A stretch of DNA of 64,000 nt, taken from contig NZ_CP083952.1 in the NCBI RefSeq assembly GCF_006442545.2, positions 62,001 to 126,000 of the forward strand. The letters run 5' to 3'. The position numbers were made by a program, and so were the translations under genes. This document shows positions 18,796 to 27,943 of this stretch, piece after piece. A model generated the notes under the pieces. The model saw only the letters and a list, made by a program, of their open reading frames with translations, was not told the DNA's origin and made no database searches. How positions within the stretch are numbered: position 1 is the first letter of the stretch; the number at the start of each line of letters is the position of its first letter. This DNA is from Mesorhizobium sp. B2-1-8. GTDB taxonomy: Bacteria; Pseudomonadota; Alphaproteobacteria; Rhizobiales; Rhizobiaceae.

Positions 18796-19253
18796 GCGCG
18801 CGCTGGGTTCGTGGTCTGGTCATCGCCTCGGTCGTGCTGAACGTCTTTCTTGCCGGGGCATTTGTCAGCGGGGCCGTCTGGCTGAGAAATGCCAGGGCAG
18901 GCGCCGGGTACTCGTTGGAGTCGGTTGGCGGACAGCTTCCCGAAAAAGATCGCAAGTCCTTTCGCAAGGCGCTGCGGCAAGTACGCATTGAAGCCCGCCA
19001 GACTATTCTTGACGGCCAGCAGGCAAGGCAGGAGGCGGCGGACCTGTTGCGCCAACCCGTTGTGGACACCGTGGCTTTGTCCGCCGCCCTGGAGCGGGCG
19101 CGCAACGCTGACGTGACCGTGCGCACGCGGCTTGAACAGGCCATTGTCGACTTCGCGGCGAACACATCGCCGCAGAACCGGAGCGCGCTGGCCGCGGCAC
19201 TGATGCGCCATGTGGAACGCCGCGCGGCCGTAGCACCAAAAAAATCGCCGTGA
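18792..19253 (+). CDS. Periplasmic heavy-metal-sensor-like protein (Metal_resist/CpxP-like)
   Basis: 153 residues with an N-terminal anchor (GLVIASVVLNVFLAGAFVSG) and a long-helix periplasmic domain (PEKDRKSFRKALRQVRIEAR, then DLLRQPVVDTVALSAALERA). This is the layout of the Metal_resist group related to CpxP and ZraP, which sense or chaperone under metal and envelope stress. Translation is coupled to the preceding candidate anti-sigma gene. Together with the sigma factor it looks like a signalling module. Confidence 0.75.
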   Translation: MSARWVRGLVIASVVLNVFLAGAFVSGAVWLRNARAGAGYSLESVGGQLPEKDRKSFRKALRQVRIEARQTILDGQQARQEAADLLRQPVVDTVALSAALERARNADVTVRTRLEQAIVDFAANTSPQNRSALAAALMRHVERRAAVAPKKSP

Positions 19254-19362
19254 CGACCGACGGAAAACGCTCGCAAGGCCGTTTAACTGGGGGAAGGGCA
19301 GACCTGCCGGACCAATCGGTACGAACAGGTTTTCATTCTCGGACAACATTCGGAGTAACGTC

Positions 19363-19644
19363 ATGAATCGTCTGACACAATACGCGGCAGCAGCCGTCCT
19401 CGCCTTGACCGGAACCGGCGCAACCGTCGCGACGTCCGCCGCCATGCCTATGACGGTGCAACCGGCCGCCCCGGCGCTGATCGAGCATGTGGCCTGGGGC
19501 TGCGGGCTCGGCTGGCATCCCAATCACTGGGGGCGCTGCGTTCCCAACCGTGTCGTGGTGTATCCGCGCTACCGCTATTGGCACGGCCCGGCCTATTACG
19601 GCTGGCATCCGCACCGCCACTGGCACCGCTGGCATCGCTGGTAG
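19363..19644 (+). CDS. Small secreted His/Trp-rich protein, GCG/CRPN type
   Basis: 93 residues. Signal peptide (residues 1-27) is followed by WGCGLGWHPNHWGRCVPN, which resembles the GCG...CRPN motif of small rhizobial surface proteins, then a tail rich in Tyr, His, Trp and Arg (RHWHRWHRW). Two Cys could form a disulfide and the His-rich end could bind metal. Preceded by CGGAGTAACGTC. It is probably part of the envelope-stress group by position. Confidence 0.68.
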   Translation: MNRLTQYAAAAVLALTGTGATVATSAAMPMTVQPAAPALIEHVAWGCGLGWHPNHWGRCVPNRVVVYPRYRYWHGPAYYGWHPHRHWHRWHRW

Positions 19645-19761
19645 GCGCGTGGGGGGCCGGGCGGCACACGCCGGCCCGGCCGCCTATTCCCAACTTGAGC
19701 TGGGAAACAGCCCAGTCGGGCGTCGCGCGCCTCCCGTGATATCCAACCATGGAGAGCTGAC

Positions 19762-21243
19762 ATGGCAGCCCCGGCTAAAGGTTCCGCCCTACTGGATCCA
19801 GCCCTGATTGCCTTCAATCGCTTCGGGCTCGGGGCCCGGCCTGGCGACCGCGACAGGCTGGCGAACGACCCTCGCGGCTATCTCAAGGCGGAACTGCGAC
19901 GGCCGGACGTCGCCATGATCTCGCCTGACGATCCGGCCTACACCGATCTCGAGGGAAGCACGTCTGCCATCCAGGCCAGCATGGCGGCAAACCTCCAGCG
20001 CAAGCTGGACCGGGAGCGGATGGCGACAGAGCAGCCGGCAACGGGCACGCCAGCCTCGGCCTCGGCTATGCCGCCGCCGGCCGCATCGGGCGTGTCGTCG
20101 CCCGCTGCCAAGGCCAAACCCGCCGTGCCGCCTGTCGAGGTCACCTTGTTCCGGGCCGAGGCGCAGGCGCGCTTCGACAAAGCCTTGCGGGCCGAGGCCG
20201 GCTTCGTCGAGCGTCTGGTCTATTTTTGGTCGAACCATTTCTGCGTCTCCGTGGCGAAGGGCAACATCGTGCGCGCCAGCGCCGGGGCCTTCGAACGGGA
20301 AGCCATCCGGCCCTTCGTGCTCGGGCGTTTCGCCGACATGCTCATGGCGGTGGAGCGGCATCCGGCGATGCTGTTCTATCTCGACAACCAGCACTCTATC
20401 GGCCCGAATTCGCGCGCCGGCAAGAACCGCCAGCGCGGCCTCAACGAGAACCTCGCCCGCGAGATCCTGGAACTGCACACGCTCGGTGTCGGCAGCGGCT
20501 ACAGCCAGGCCGACGTCACCAGCTTCGCGCGCATCCTGACCGGCTGGACGATGGCCGGACGGGAAGGACGGCTGGGCGAACCCGGCAGTTTCGTCTTCAA
20601 CGCCAATGCGCACGAGCCGGGCGAGGCGGTGCTGCTCGGCAAGACCTATCCGGCCGGCGGCATGGGGCAGGCCGAGGCCGCGCTCGATGACATCGCCCGT
20701 CATCCGGCGACCGCGCAACACATCGCGACGCAACTTGCCCGCCATTTCATAGCCGACGATCCGCCGCCGGCGGCGGTCGCCCGTCTCGCCAAGGTGTTCA
20801 TCAAGAACGACGGCAATCTCAGGGCACTGGCGGCGGCGCTCATCGACCTGCCGGAGGCGTGGTCGACACCATTGGCCAAGATGCGCTCGCCCCTCGACTA
20901 TGTCACCGCCATCAGGCGGGCGGCCGGCCCGGGACCGAACGATCCCGGCCAGCCGCTCAAATGGCTCAACGCGCTGGGCGAGCCGCTCTGGCGGCCGCCG
21001 GGACCGAACGGCTTTTCCGACCAGGCGGACAGCTGGGCATCGGCGGAGGGCATGAAGACACGGCTCGACATCGCCTGGCAGGCTGCCAGGCAAGTGAAAG
21101 ACATCGGCAATCCCAACGACATGCTCGACGCGGTCATCGGTCCCTCCGCCTCGCCGGAAACGCGCCAGGCGGTCGCCCGCGCCGAGTCCAAGCAGCAAGG
21201 CCTGGCGCTGTTGCTGATGGCGCCCGAATTCCAGCGCCGATAG
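19762..21243 (+). CDS. DUF1800 family protein
   Basis: 493 residues of the DUF1800 family, with AFNRFGLGARPGDRDRL at the N-terminus, VYFWSNHFCVSVAKG in the middle and AREILELHTLGVGSGYSQADV as the most conserved block. A variable Ala/Pro linker covers about 88-120. The family almost always pairs with a DUF1501 protein, as it does here 28 bases downstream. Biochemical role not established; a cell-surface or secreted hydrolase-like role has been suggested for the pair. Confidence 0.9.
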   Translation: MAAPAKGSALLDPALIAFNRFGLGARPGDRDRLANDPRGYLKAELRRPDVAMISPDDPAYTDLEGSTSAIQASMAANLQRKLDRERMATEQPATGTPASASAMPPPAASGVSSPAAKAKPAVPPVEVTLFRAEAQARFDKALRAEAGFVERLVYFWSNHFCVSVAKGNIVRASAGAFEREAIRPFVLGRFADMLMAVERHPAMLFYLDNQHSIGPNSRAGKNRQRGLNENLAREILELHTLGVGSGYSQADVTSFARILTGWTMAGREGRLGEPGSFVFNANAHEPGEAVLLGKTYPAGGMGQAEAALDDIARHPATAQHIATQLARHFIADDPPPAAVARLAKVFIKNDGNLRALAAALIDLPEAWSTPLAKMRSPLDYVTAIRRAAGPGPNDPGQPLKWLNALGEPLWRPPGPNGFSDQADSWASAEGMKTRLDIAWQAARQVKDIGNPNDMLDAVIGPSASPETRQAVARAESKQQGLALLLMAPEFQRR

Positions 21244-21271
21244 CGCCAGCGCGGACAATGGAGACAATGTC

Positions 21272-22510
21272 ATGAGCCTGCTGTGTGAAACACCTCATCC
21301 TTCCCGCCGCGCCGTGCTGATGACCGGCGGCTCGCTGTTCGCCTGGGCCTATCTGCCGCGCTTCGCCCGCGCCGCCGACAATCGCGACCCGCGCCTGATC
21401 GTCATCGTACTGCGCGGCGCGCTGGACGGCCTGTCGGCGATCGCTCCGGTCGGCGATCCCGACTATGCCGGCCTGCATGGTGACATCGCGCTATCGCTTT
21501 CCGGCCCGCATGCGGCGCTGCCGCTCGATGGTTTCTTCGCGGTCAATCCGGCGATGCCGGAGTTCGCGCGCCTGTTCAAGGCGAACCAGGCGGCGGTCGT
21601 GCATGCGGCGGCGACCGGCTATCGCGAGCGCTCGCATTTCGACGGACAGGATGTGCTGGAAAGCGGCTTTGCCGGTCCCGGCCATGTCGCTACCGGCTGG
21701 CTCAACCGGGCGCTCGAGAACCTGCCGGCGGGCGACCGCGTGGCGACGCTTGGCGGCCTGGCCGTCGGGCCGTCGACGCCGCTGGTGATCCGTGGCGCTG
21801 CACCAGTACTCGGCTGGGCGCCGCAATCGCTACCGGCGCCCGCCGGCGACCTCGCGACGCGTGTTCTCGATCTCTACCAGCACCGCGACCCGGTTCTGGC
21901 GGTGGCGCTGCAAAAGGGCCTCGACGCCGACCGCATGGCGCTCGACGACCAGATCGGCTCCAAGGCGATGAAGCCTAGAGGCGGCCTCGACAGCGCCGCC
22001 GGTATGCGGCAGGCCGCGCAAGGTGCCGCCAGGCTGATCGCGGCCGATGACGGGCCGCGCGTCGCGGCACTGGCCTTCGACGGCTGGGACACGCATGTCA
22101 ACGAAGGCGGCGCGACCGGCCGGCTCGCCACTTTGCTCGGCGGCCTCGACGGTGCCTTCGAGGAATTCGAAAAAGGTCTCGGCGAGCGCTGGAAGGATAC
22201 GGCGATCGTCGCCATCACCGAATTCGGCCGCACGGCGCGGATCAACGGCACGGTCGGCACCGATCACGGCACCGGCACCGTGGTGCTGCTCGCCGGCGGC
22301 GCGATCAAGGGCGGCCGCGTCATCGCCGACTGGCCGGGGCTGAAGCCGGCGCAACTTTACCAGCAGCGCGACCTTGCGCCGACCAGCGATGTCAGGGCGG
22401 TGCTGAAAGGCCTGCTCGCCGACCAGTTCGGACTTTCGGCCGCCGTGCTCGGCGAGAAAGTGTTTCCGGACTCGGGTGCGGTGAAGCCGATGATGAACCT
22501 GATCGCCTGA
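21272..22510 (+). CDS. DUF1501 family protein, Tat-exported
   Basis: 412 residues. The twin-arginine leader SRRAVLMTGGSLFAWAYLP is followed by the sulfatase/alkaline-phosphatase-like DUF1501 domain: VIVLRGALDGLSAI near the start, FDGWDTHVNEGG in the middle and ITEFGRTARINGTVGTDHGT towards the C-terminus. The conserved GTDHG resembles metal-binding motifs of that superfamily. Partner of the upstream DUF1800 gene; both are likely to be co-transcribed. Confidence 0.9.
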   Translation: MSLLCETPHPSRRAVLMTGGSLFAWAYLPRFARAADNRDPRLIVIVLRGALDGLSAIAPVGDPDYAGLHGDIALSLSGPHAALPLDGFFAVNPAMPEFARLFKANQAAVVHAAATGYRERSHFDGQDVLESGFAGPGHVATGWLNRALENLPAGDRVATLGGLAVGPSTPLVIRGAAPVLGWAPQSLPAPAGDLATRVLDLYQHRDPVLAVALQKGLDADRMALDDQIGSKAMKPRGGLDSAAGMRQAAQGAARLIAADDGPRVAALAFDGWDTHVNEGGATGRLATLLGGLDGAFEEFEKGLGERWKDTAIVAITEFGRTARINGTVGTDHGTGTVVLLAGGAIKGGRVIADWPGLKPAQLYQQRDLAPTSDVRAVLKGLLADQFGLSAAVLGEKVFPDSGAVKPMMNLIA

Positions 22511-22520
22511 GGCTCTGGCA

Positions 22521-22544
22521 ACGCCGCGTTTCCTGACGCGGCGT
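22521..22544. terminator. Stem-loop between convergent genes
   Basis: Perfect 8-bp stem ACGCCGCG/CGCGGCGT with an 8-base loop, lying in the 54-base gap between the DUF1501 gene and the convergent acyltransferase. It lacks a T run, so a terminator role is likely but not certain. Confidence 0.6.
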
Positions 22545-22564
22545 CGCCTCGCTCTTGTCGGTGA

Positions 22565-25500
22565 TCAGGCGGCCTCGACCTTGGCGGGCGCGAAGTCTTC
22601 GCCGCGCACCAGCTTGGTCACGCCGACGAAGTCGATCTTGCCCGAGCCAAGCACCGGCACATGCGACACGACTCGCACTTCGGCCGGCACCATCAGGTCC
22701 ATGGCGCCGTTCGCCTTGGCGAAGGCCAGAAACTCGGCGCGCGTCGCCCTTTCGGCTTCGGTGACGAGCACCAGCTTTTCGCCCTTGCGCGGATCCGGCA
22801 CGGTCGCGACCGCCGAGAGCGAACCTTTCCATAGCTCGCCCGCCATCGCCTCGACGGCAGCCAGCGAAATCATCTCGCCGCCGATCTTGGCGAAGCGCTT
22901 GGCGCGGCCACGGATGCTGACGAAACCGGCCTCGTCGATGCTGACGATGTCGCCGGTGTCGTGCCAGCCATCATGCAGCGGTTCGAGCACACCAGGCTTT
23001 TCGGCCCTGAGATAGCCCGCCATGACGTTGGGGCCGCGCACGAACAACCGTCCGCCACCTTCGACGCCGATCACCGGTTCCAGGCGGCATTCCATGCCGG
23101 GCATGATTTTTCCGACCGTGCCTGATTTGTTGTACATCGGCGTGTTGATGGAGATGACCGGCGCCGTCTCGGTAACGCCGTAGCCTTCGAGAATGCGCAG
23201 GCCGAACTTCTCCATATAGGTTTCGCGGGTCGAGGCCTTGACCGGCTCCGCACCGGAAAAGCAATAGCGCACCGAGCGGAAATCATAGGGATGCGCCGTG
23301 CGCGCATAGCCGTTGAGGAAGGTGTCGGTGCCGAAGATGATCGTCGCGTTCGAGGCATAGACCAGTTCCGGCACAATGCGGTAGTGCAGCGGCGACGGAT
23401 AGAAATAGACGGGGACGCCCGACACCAGCGGCAGCACCGTGCCCGCCGTCAACCCGAAGGAATGGAAGATCGGCAGCACGTTGAACACCTTGTCGCCCGA
23501 ATGGAAATCGATGCGCGAGGCGGCCTGCGCGGCATTGGCCAGGATGTTGCGGTGGGTAAGCACCACGCCCTTCGGCGTGCCTTCGGAGCCCGAGGTGAAC
23601 AGGATCACGGCCGGGTCGGTGGCCTTGCGGGCAACCCTGGGCGTGCTCTTGCGCAACAGGCCAAGCAGCTTATCCTTGAGGCCGATGGTTGCACGCAGAT
23701 CATCGAGCCAGACGATGTTCACCGACCGGCCGACCTCCTCGACCGTCGCGCCGAGCTTGGCCTGCTCGACAAAAGCCCGAGAGGTCAGAATGGTGGTTAC
23801 CTGCGCCGCCTTGCAGGCGGACAGGATGTTGGCGGCACCGGCTGTGAAGTTGATCATCGCCGGGACCTTGCCGGCCGACATGACGCCGAGCAGCGCAGCA
23901 CAGGCGCCATTGGCGTTGGGCAGCATGATGCCGAGCGTGTCCTGTCCGGCATAGAGCGTTTCGAACTTCTCGCCGAGCACGGCGACACCAGTGAGCAGCT
24001 TGCCGTAGCTCAGCGAACCGGCGACCGGATCCTGCACGGCGAGTTGCTTCATGCCGCGCTCGGTCGCCGTCTCGATGATCCTTTCGAGCACGGTCTTGTC
24101 GATATGCTGGGTGCGGAAGACGAGGTCGGACATCACCTGGTAGAGTGCGGCACCGGCGGCGGCCCGGCGCTTGCGGCCTTTCAGCTCGTCGTCGACCTTG
24201 AGCTTGACCGGCGGCAATATGGTCACCCTGACCTTCGGGAACAGGCGGTGGCGGACATGCTGCGCCGTCAGCCGCGAGAAGGGGCTTTTCTCCAGCCCCT
24301 CGATACGGATCGGCACCACCATCGAGCCGGTCTTGTCGGCCACCATGGCGGCGCCGTCATAGACCTTCATCAGCCCGCCGGTGACGGTGATGCGGCCCTC
24401 CGGGAAGATGACCAGCGGGTCGCCGTTCTGCACGATCTTGATCAGCGTGCGCGTCGACATCGGCTTGGCCGGATTGAGCGGCAGGGCTCGGGTCAGTTTG
24501 AGGAACGGCTTCATCCACCAGGCCCGCGCGATCGTGTAGTCGATGGCGAAGACCGGCTCTTCATCGGTCAGCGTCAGCGCCAGCGGACCGTCGAGGAAGC
24601 TGACATGGTTGAGCGCCAGGATCGGTGCCGGGCCCGCGGCCTTGAGGTTCTCCAACCCTTCCACTTCGAGCCTATGGAAGGCGCGGAAGAGAATGGAGAC
24701 GAAGTCGCGGAAGGCGTTGGTCGGCAGATATTTCAACATCAGCCAGGCGGCCACGGCATTGAAGGCGGCAAGCCCGAACAGCACGCTGGCAATGGAGACG
24801 CCGGCGGCCTGAATGGCGGCGACGAGGATGCCGCCCAGCGTCATGAAGCCGGCGTTGACGATGCTGACAGCGGCGACGACGCGGGCGCGGCGCGCCTCGG
24901 GCGACCAGGCCTGCACGGCAGCGAAGGTCGGCACCACCAGGAAGGCGCTGGAAATGGCCATGCCGGCAAGGTCGATCGCAACACGGATCGTGTTCGGCCC
25001 GGCGAAGAAGAGGCCAAGGGTTTCGGCCTTGGGCGAAGGCTGCATGCTCCAGATCGTCCAGGCAAGGTGCAAGCCGAACAGCGCCAGCAGCGCCGTGCCG
25101 ACCGGCGCCGGAAGCAGCACCATGCGGCCCTGCGACATCCAGGCGGCGATCGCCGAGCCGATGGCGATGGAGACGGCGAACACCGCGAGATAGGCGGTGA
25201 CCGCGATCTCGTTGCCGCCGAGCTGATCCTTGATCAGCGTCGGCAGGATCGAAAGCACGATGGCGCCGATCAGCCAGAACCACGAGGTCATCAATCCGGC
25301 GCGCCAGATGCGCGTGTCGGTGCGCAATTCGCTGACCTGCCGCCATGTCGAGCGGAAGATGTTCCAGTCGATGACAAGGTTCGGCGCGGCCGAGCCGGTC
25401 GAAGGGATGGAACGGCTGACGACCCAGCAGCCGACCGCCAGGATCATCATCATCGGGCCGAAGACGGCGACACCAATGCCGTCGGCGGAGACGATGCCGC

Positions 25501-25975
25501 CCACGATCGTGCCGCCGAGGATGGCGGCGAAGGTCGCCGACTCGATCCAGGCGTTGGCGCGGGGCAACTCCTGGCGTTCGAGATGATCGGGCAGGATGCC
25601 GTATTTGATCGGCCCAAACAGTGCTGAGATGACGCCGAACATCAACAGCGCCGTCATCAGCACGGGAATGGAGGACAGCGCGATGCCGACGACCGCGACG
25701 GCGGCGGCGCCGATCTCCGCAAATTTCAGCCGGCGGGCGATGAGCGCCTTGTCGAAGCGGTCGGCAATCTCGCCGCCCAGCGCCGACAGGAGCAGGAACG
25801 GAGCCATGAACACGGCGCCGGCCAAAGTGACCAGCGAGGCCGCCTGATCGGCGGCAAGTGTGAAGAGGATCAGGAACACCAGCGTGTTCTTGAGGAAATT
25901 CTCGTTGAAGGCGGACAGGAACTGCGTCCAGAAAAGCGGCGCGAAGCGCCGCGAAAGCATGAGATGCGTGTTCAT
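22565..25975 (-). CDS. aas: Fused lysophospholipid transporter / acyltransferase / acyl-ACP ligase (Aas-LplT type)
   Basis: 1136 residues in three parts. About 1-420 is a 12-helix MFS domain like LplT (PLFWTQFLSAFNENFLKNTL). About 430-620 is a PlsC-type acyltransferase with NHVSFLDG (His near 455) and FPEGRIT. About 640-1130 is an AMP-forming ligase with LFTSGSEGTPKGVVLTHRN (near 790) and DTGDIV. Together these import lysophospholipid and re-acylate it with an activated fatty acid in the inner membrane. E. coli uses separate LplT and Aas; the fusion is known in alphaproteobacteria. Three operator-like palindromes lie about 200 bases upstream. Confidence 0.92.
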   Translation of the reverse strand: MNTHLMLSRRFAPLFWTQFLSAFNENFLKNTLVFLILFTLAADQAASLVTLAGAVFMAPFLLLSALGGEIADRFDKALIARRLKFAEIGAAAVAVVGIALSSIPVLMTALLMFGVISALFGPIKYGILPDHLERQELPRANAWIESATFAAILGGTIVGGIVSADGIGVAVFGPMMMILAVGCWVVSRSIPSTGSAAPNLVIDWNIFRSTWRQVSELRTDTRIWRAGLMTSWFWLIGAIVLSILPTLIKDQLGGNEIAVTAYLAVFAVSIAIGSAIAAWMSQGRMVLLPAPVGTALLALFGLHLAWTIWSMQPSPKAETLGLFFAGPNTIRVAIDLAGMAISSAFLVVPTFAAVQAWSPEARRARVVAAVSIVNAGFMTLGGILVAAIQAAGVSIASVLFGLAAFNAVAAWLMLKYLPTNAFRDFVSILFRAFHRLEVEGLENLKAAGPAPILALNHVSFLDGPLALTLTDEEPVFAIDYTIARAWWMKPFLKLTRALPLNPAKPMSTRTLIKIVQNGDPLVIFPEGRITVTGGLMKVYDGAAMVADKTGSMVVPIRIEGLEKSPFSRLTAQHVRHRLFPKVRVTILPPVKLKVDDELKGRKRRAAAGAALYQVMSDLVFRTQHIDKTVLERIIETATERGMKQLAVQDPVAGSLSYGKLLTGVAVLGEKFETLYAGQDTLGIMLPNANGACAALLGVMSAGKVPAMINFTAGAANILSACKAAQVTTILTSRAFVEQAKLGATVEEVGRSVNIVWLDDLRATIGLKDKLLGLLRKSTPRVARKATDPAVILFTSGSEGTPKGVVLTHRNILANAAQAASRIDFHSGDKVFNVLPIFHSFGLTAGTVLPLVSGVPVYFYPSPLHYRIVPELVYASNATIIFGTDTFLNGYARTAHPYDFRSVRYCFSGAEPVKASTRETYMEKFGLRILEGYGVTETAPVISINTPMYNKSGTVGKIMPGMECRLEPVIGVEGGGRLFVRGPNVMAGYLRAEKPGVLEPLHDGWHDTGDIVSIDEAGFVSIRGRAKRFAKIGGEMISLAAVEAMAGELWKGSLSAVATVPDPRKGEKLVLVTEAERATRAEFLAFAKANGAMDLMVPAEVRVVSHVPVLGSGKIDFVGVTKLVRGEDFAPAKVEAA

Positions 25976-26180
25976 GGCGATTTCCCATTTGGCGGAACCA
26001 CGCGGCGATGCTCCGGTGATCCCCGCGGGTTCATGCGCTGTTTCAATCGTTGTAATAGCGTGAGCTGGTTAAACTTCTTACCGGTCAGATCTTCCCCGGG
26101 ATCGCAGGCCCAGGCTCGTTCCGGCCAGCGACCCTGCCCCGCGTCAACGTGGAGTTGTTCAACATTTCCGCTTCTCCCTA

Positions 26181-26193
26181 TGAACAATGTTCA
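26181..26193. promoter_or_regulatory. Operator-like palindrome TGAACNNNGTTCA, site 1
   Basis: TGAACAATGTTCA, perfect 5-bp half sites around a 3-base spacer. First of three such sites; centre-to-centre distance to site 2 is 34 bases. Confidence 0.65.
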
Positions 26194-26214
26194 TGGTGCC
26201 AACGTACCACAATG

Positions 26215-26227
26215 TGAACAGTGTTCA
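26215..26227. promoter_or_regulatory. Operator-like palindrome TGAACNNNGTTCA, site 2
   Basis: TGAACAGTGTTCA. Same half sites as sites 1 and 3 with a different spacer; 22 bases, about two helical turns, from site 3. Confidence 0.65.
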
Positions 26228-26236
26228 AGAGAAAAA

Positions 26237-26249
26237 TGAACGACGTTCA
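26237..26249. promoter_or_regulatory. Operator-like palindrome TGAACNNNGTTCA, site 3
   Basis: TGAACGACGTTCA. It overlaps the ATG of the 44-codon open frame at 26236. Symmetry and length fit a TetR-family dimer site; no TetR gene is present nearby. Confidence 0.63.
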
Positions 26250-26362
26250 CGAAGAGCGGATTGATCGGAGAGAAGATGCAACGGTGGCGGCCAGCCGTGT
26301 TGCCGTGGCTAGAGTCACGGAGGCGATTGGCGGCGCAATCGGCGGAGGCCGCCCGTTGAAAC

Positions 26363-27943
26363 TCAGATGACTGAAGATGATCCCAGCGTTGCCACGGTCT
26401 TCAGCGCGCCATCGAGCATGTCGCCCTTCTCGTCCTTCAGCGCCGCCTCGCGCAGGCGGCGGATCCAGTCGGCGGCGTCGTCGCGGCCCTTGAGCAGGTC
26501 GAGAGATGAGAGTACCCGGTCGAACTTCGACTGGGCGCGGACATGGGTGTCGCTGTAGCCCTTGATCAGCCGGCGGCAGTTGAGGATTTCGACGGCCAGC
26601 GCATAGTCTGAGGGTACGTAGCCAAGCGCCAGCGTATACCAACGTTCCAGATGCGCCGTCTCGACTTGGTGGCGCAGCAGGCGGCGACGCCAGCGGCGCA
26701 GGCCGCCGATGAACCACAGGGCGGCAAAGCCGGCAAAGCTGTCGGTGCGGATGCGGCGGCCACGGTTGATGCGGCGGTCGAGGAAGCCAGCGAGTTTGGG
26801 CCGGTTCTCGATGTAGCTGCCCAGCCCCGCCGGCAGCGTGCCGCAGAACTCCTCGATGCGCGGATGAAAGTATTCGGTCACTTGCAGGACCGAACCGTCC
26901 TTGACGCCAACCTCCTTGCGGACCCGCCTGTCGCGGGTCGAACGCGTCTTCAGATCGGCGACGCGGATCATGTCGTCGTAGCACATGGCATTGGCCAGAT
27001 GCTTGGCGGCGGCGATGGACAGCGCATGGGCGTGGCCGGCGCTGTCCAGCGCGACGGCCTTGTCCAGCCGGTCGAGATATTCGCGCCCATAGGCGATGTC
27101 CTGATAGTCGACGACCTTTTTCAAGCCGCGAAGCGCCATGTCGCGCACCGCCACCGGCATCTGGTCGATGCGAGCGGCCAGCGCCTGCCATCCCTGCAAC
27201 AGGTTTTGTGGACCGCTCACGCGCCCGGGACCCAGGGCGGATTCGGCAATCGCCGGCTCCGCCGGCTTTGACGAAGGTGTTGCCGCCATGCCGCGCGCGC
27301 GATCGAACGCGGCGCCGAAGGCGGCGAGGCTGGCCTTGACGCCACGGCCGCCGGTGCCGATCGCCTGCTCATAACTTTCACGGGTGAACGGCAGTGCGTC
27401 GGAGCCGGCCAGCGCGCCAAGCAGGCTTGCAGAGATCATCGAGCCATTGTCGGCGGCGATCTTCTCCATGTCGAAGGCGATGAAGCGCTTCGACGCGGCT
27501 TCCGCCGTGGCTTGGACCTTGGACGACGAAGCGCGGCCGTCGCCCGGTTCAATCTTTTCCGAGACGGCGGCGATGCGGTGCGAGGAAGCGATCAGCGTGG
27601 TGCGGTTGGGGGTGACGAAGCCCCTGATGATGGCACGGCCGGCTTCCATCAATTCGGCGGCGATCAATATGTCGACATCGCCCTGCGAGGGCGACAGGGC
27701 GAAGACCGGCAGGCGGCCCGTGTCGCGGGCCATTTCGATATAATAGATGGTGGCGCCGGTGCGCTGGGCGACGCCGGCGACCGACGTCGATTGCGCGACA
27801 TAGCCATTGCGCTCGGCGACATCGGTGATCCAGTCGGCGAGCACGCCGCCGCCCTGGCCGCCAACCGCCAGCACGGCTAGCTTGATGACCGGCTCATCGG
27901 CAGCACCGGACCTGGGACGCAGGGAGGGAACAGGCTCAAGCAT
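26363..27943 (-). CDS. iorB: Indolepyruvate oxidoreductase, subunit beta family
   Basis: 526 residues. The N-terminal 200 form the pyruvate-ferredoxin-oxidoreductase gamma/IorB domain (LAVLAVGGQGGGVLADWITD, TSVAGVAQRTGATIYYIEM). The remaining 300 are an extension found in the long proteobacterial IorB type (for example LANAMCYDDMIRVADLKTR). With IorA it would oxidatively decarboxylate aryl pyruvates such as indolepyruvate to the aryl-acetyl-CoA, passing electrons to ferredoxin. ATG 27943 overlaps the end of iorA by 8 bases, so the subunits are coupled. The extension may replace the separate ferredoxin or give substrate specificity; unknown. Confidence 0.88.
   Translation of the reverse strand: MLEPVPSLRPRSGAADEPVIKLAVLAVGGQGGGVLADWITDVAERNGYVAQSTSVAGVAQRTGATIYYIEMARDTGRLPVFALSPSQGDVDILIAAELMEAGRAIIRGFVTPNRTTLIASSHRIAAVSEKIEPGDGRASSSKVQATAEAASKRFIAFDMEKIAADNGSMISASLLGALAGSDALPFTRESYEQAIGTGGRGVKASLAAFGAAFDRARGMAATPSSKPAEPAIAESALGPGRVSGPQNLLQGWQALAARIDQMPVAVRDMALRGLKKVVDYQDIAYGREYLDRLDKAVALDSAGHAHALSIAAAKHLANAMCYDDMIRVADLKTRSTRDRRVRKEVGVKDGSVLQVTEYFHPRIEEFCGTLPAGLGSYIENRPKLAGFLDRRINRGRRIRTDSFAGFAALWFIGGLRRWRRRLLRHQVETAHLERWYTLALGYVPSDYALAVEILNCRRLIKGYSDTHVRAQSKFDRVLSSLDLLKGRDDAADWIRRLREAALKDEKGDMLDGALKTVATLGSSSVI

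Larger units (their letters stand above)
25976..26362. other. Intergenic region upstream of aas with operator array
   Basis: 387 bases between the 3' end of iorB and the aas start. The half nearest aas shows no clear gene. The half near iorB holds three TGAACNNNGTTCA palindromes (listed separately). Two tiny open frames occur: 26236-26370 plus (44 codons) and 26085-26165 minus (26 codons, preceded by GGGAGAAG). Neither resembles a known protein. Confidence 0.6.

Noticed and set aside
23291..25627. Very long open frame (778 codons) on the plus strand
   Set aside because: It is antisense to the aas gene, whose three domains are clearly recognisable. The antisense translation is rich in Arg, Gly and His with no domain, an effect of high-GC third positions.
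26236..26370. 44-codon plus-strand frame overlapping operator site 3
   Set aside because: No ribosome-binding site, no similarity to a regulator; kept only as part of the intergenic description.
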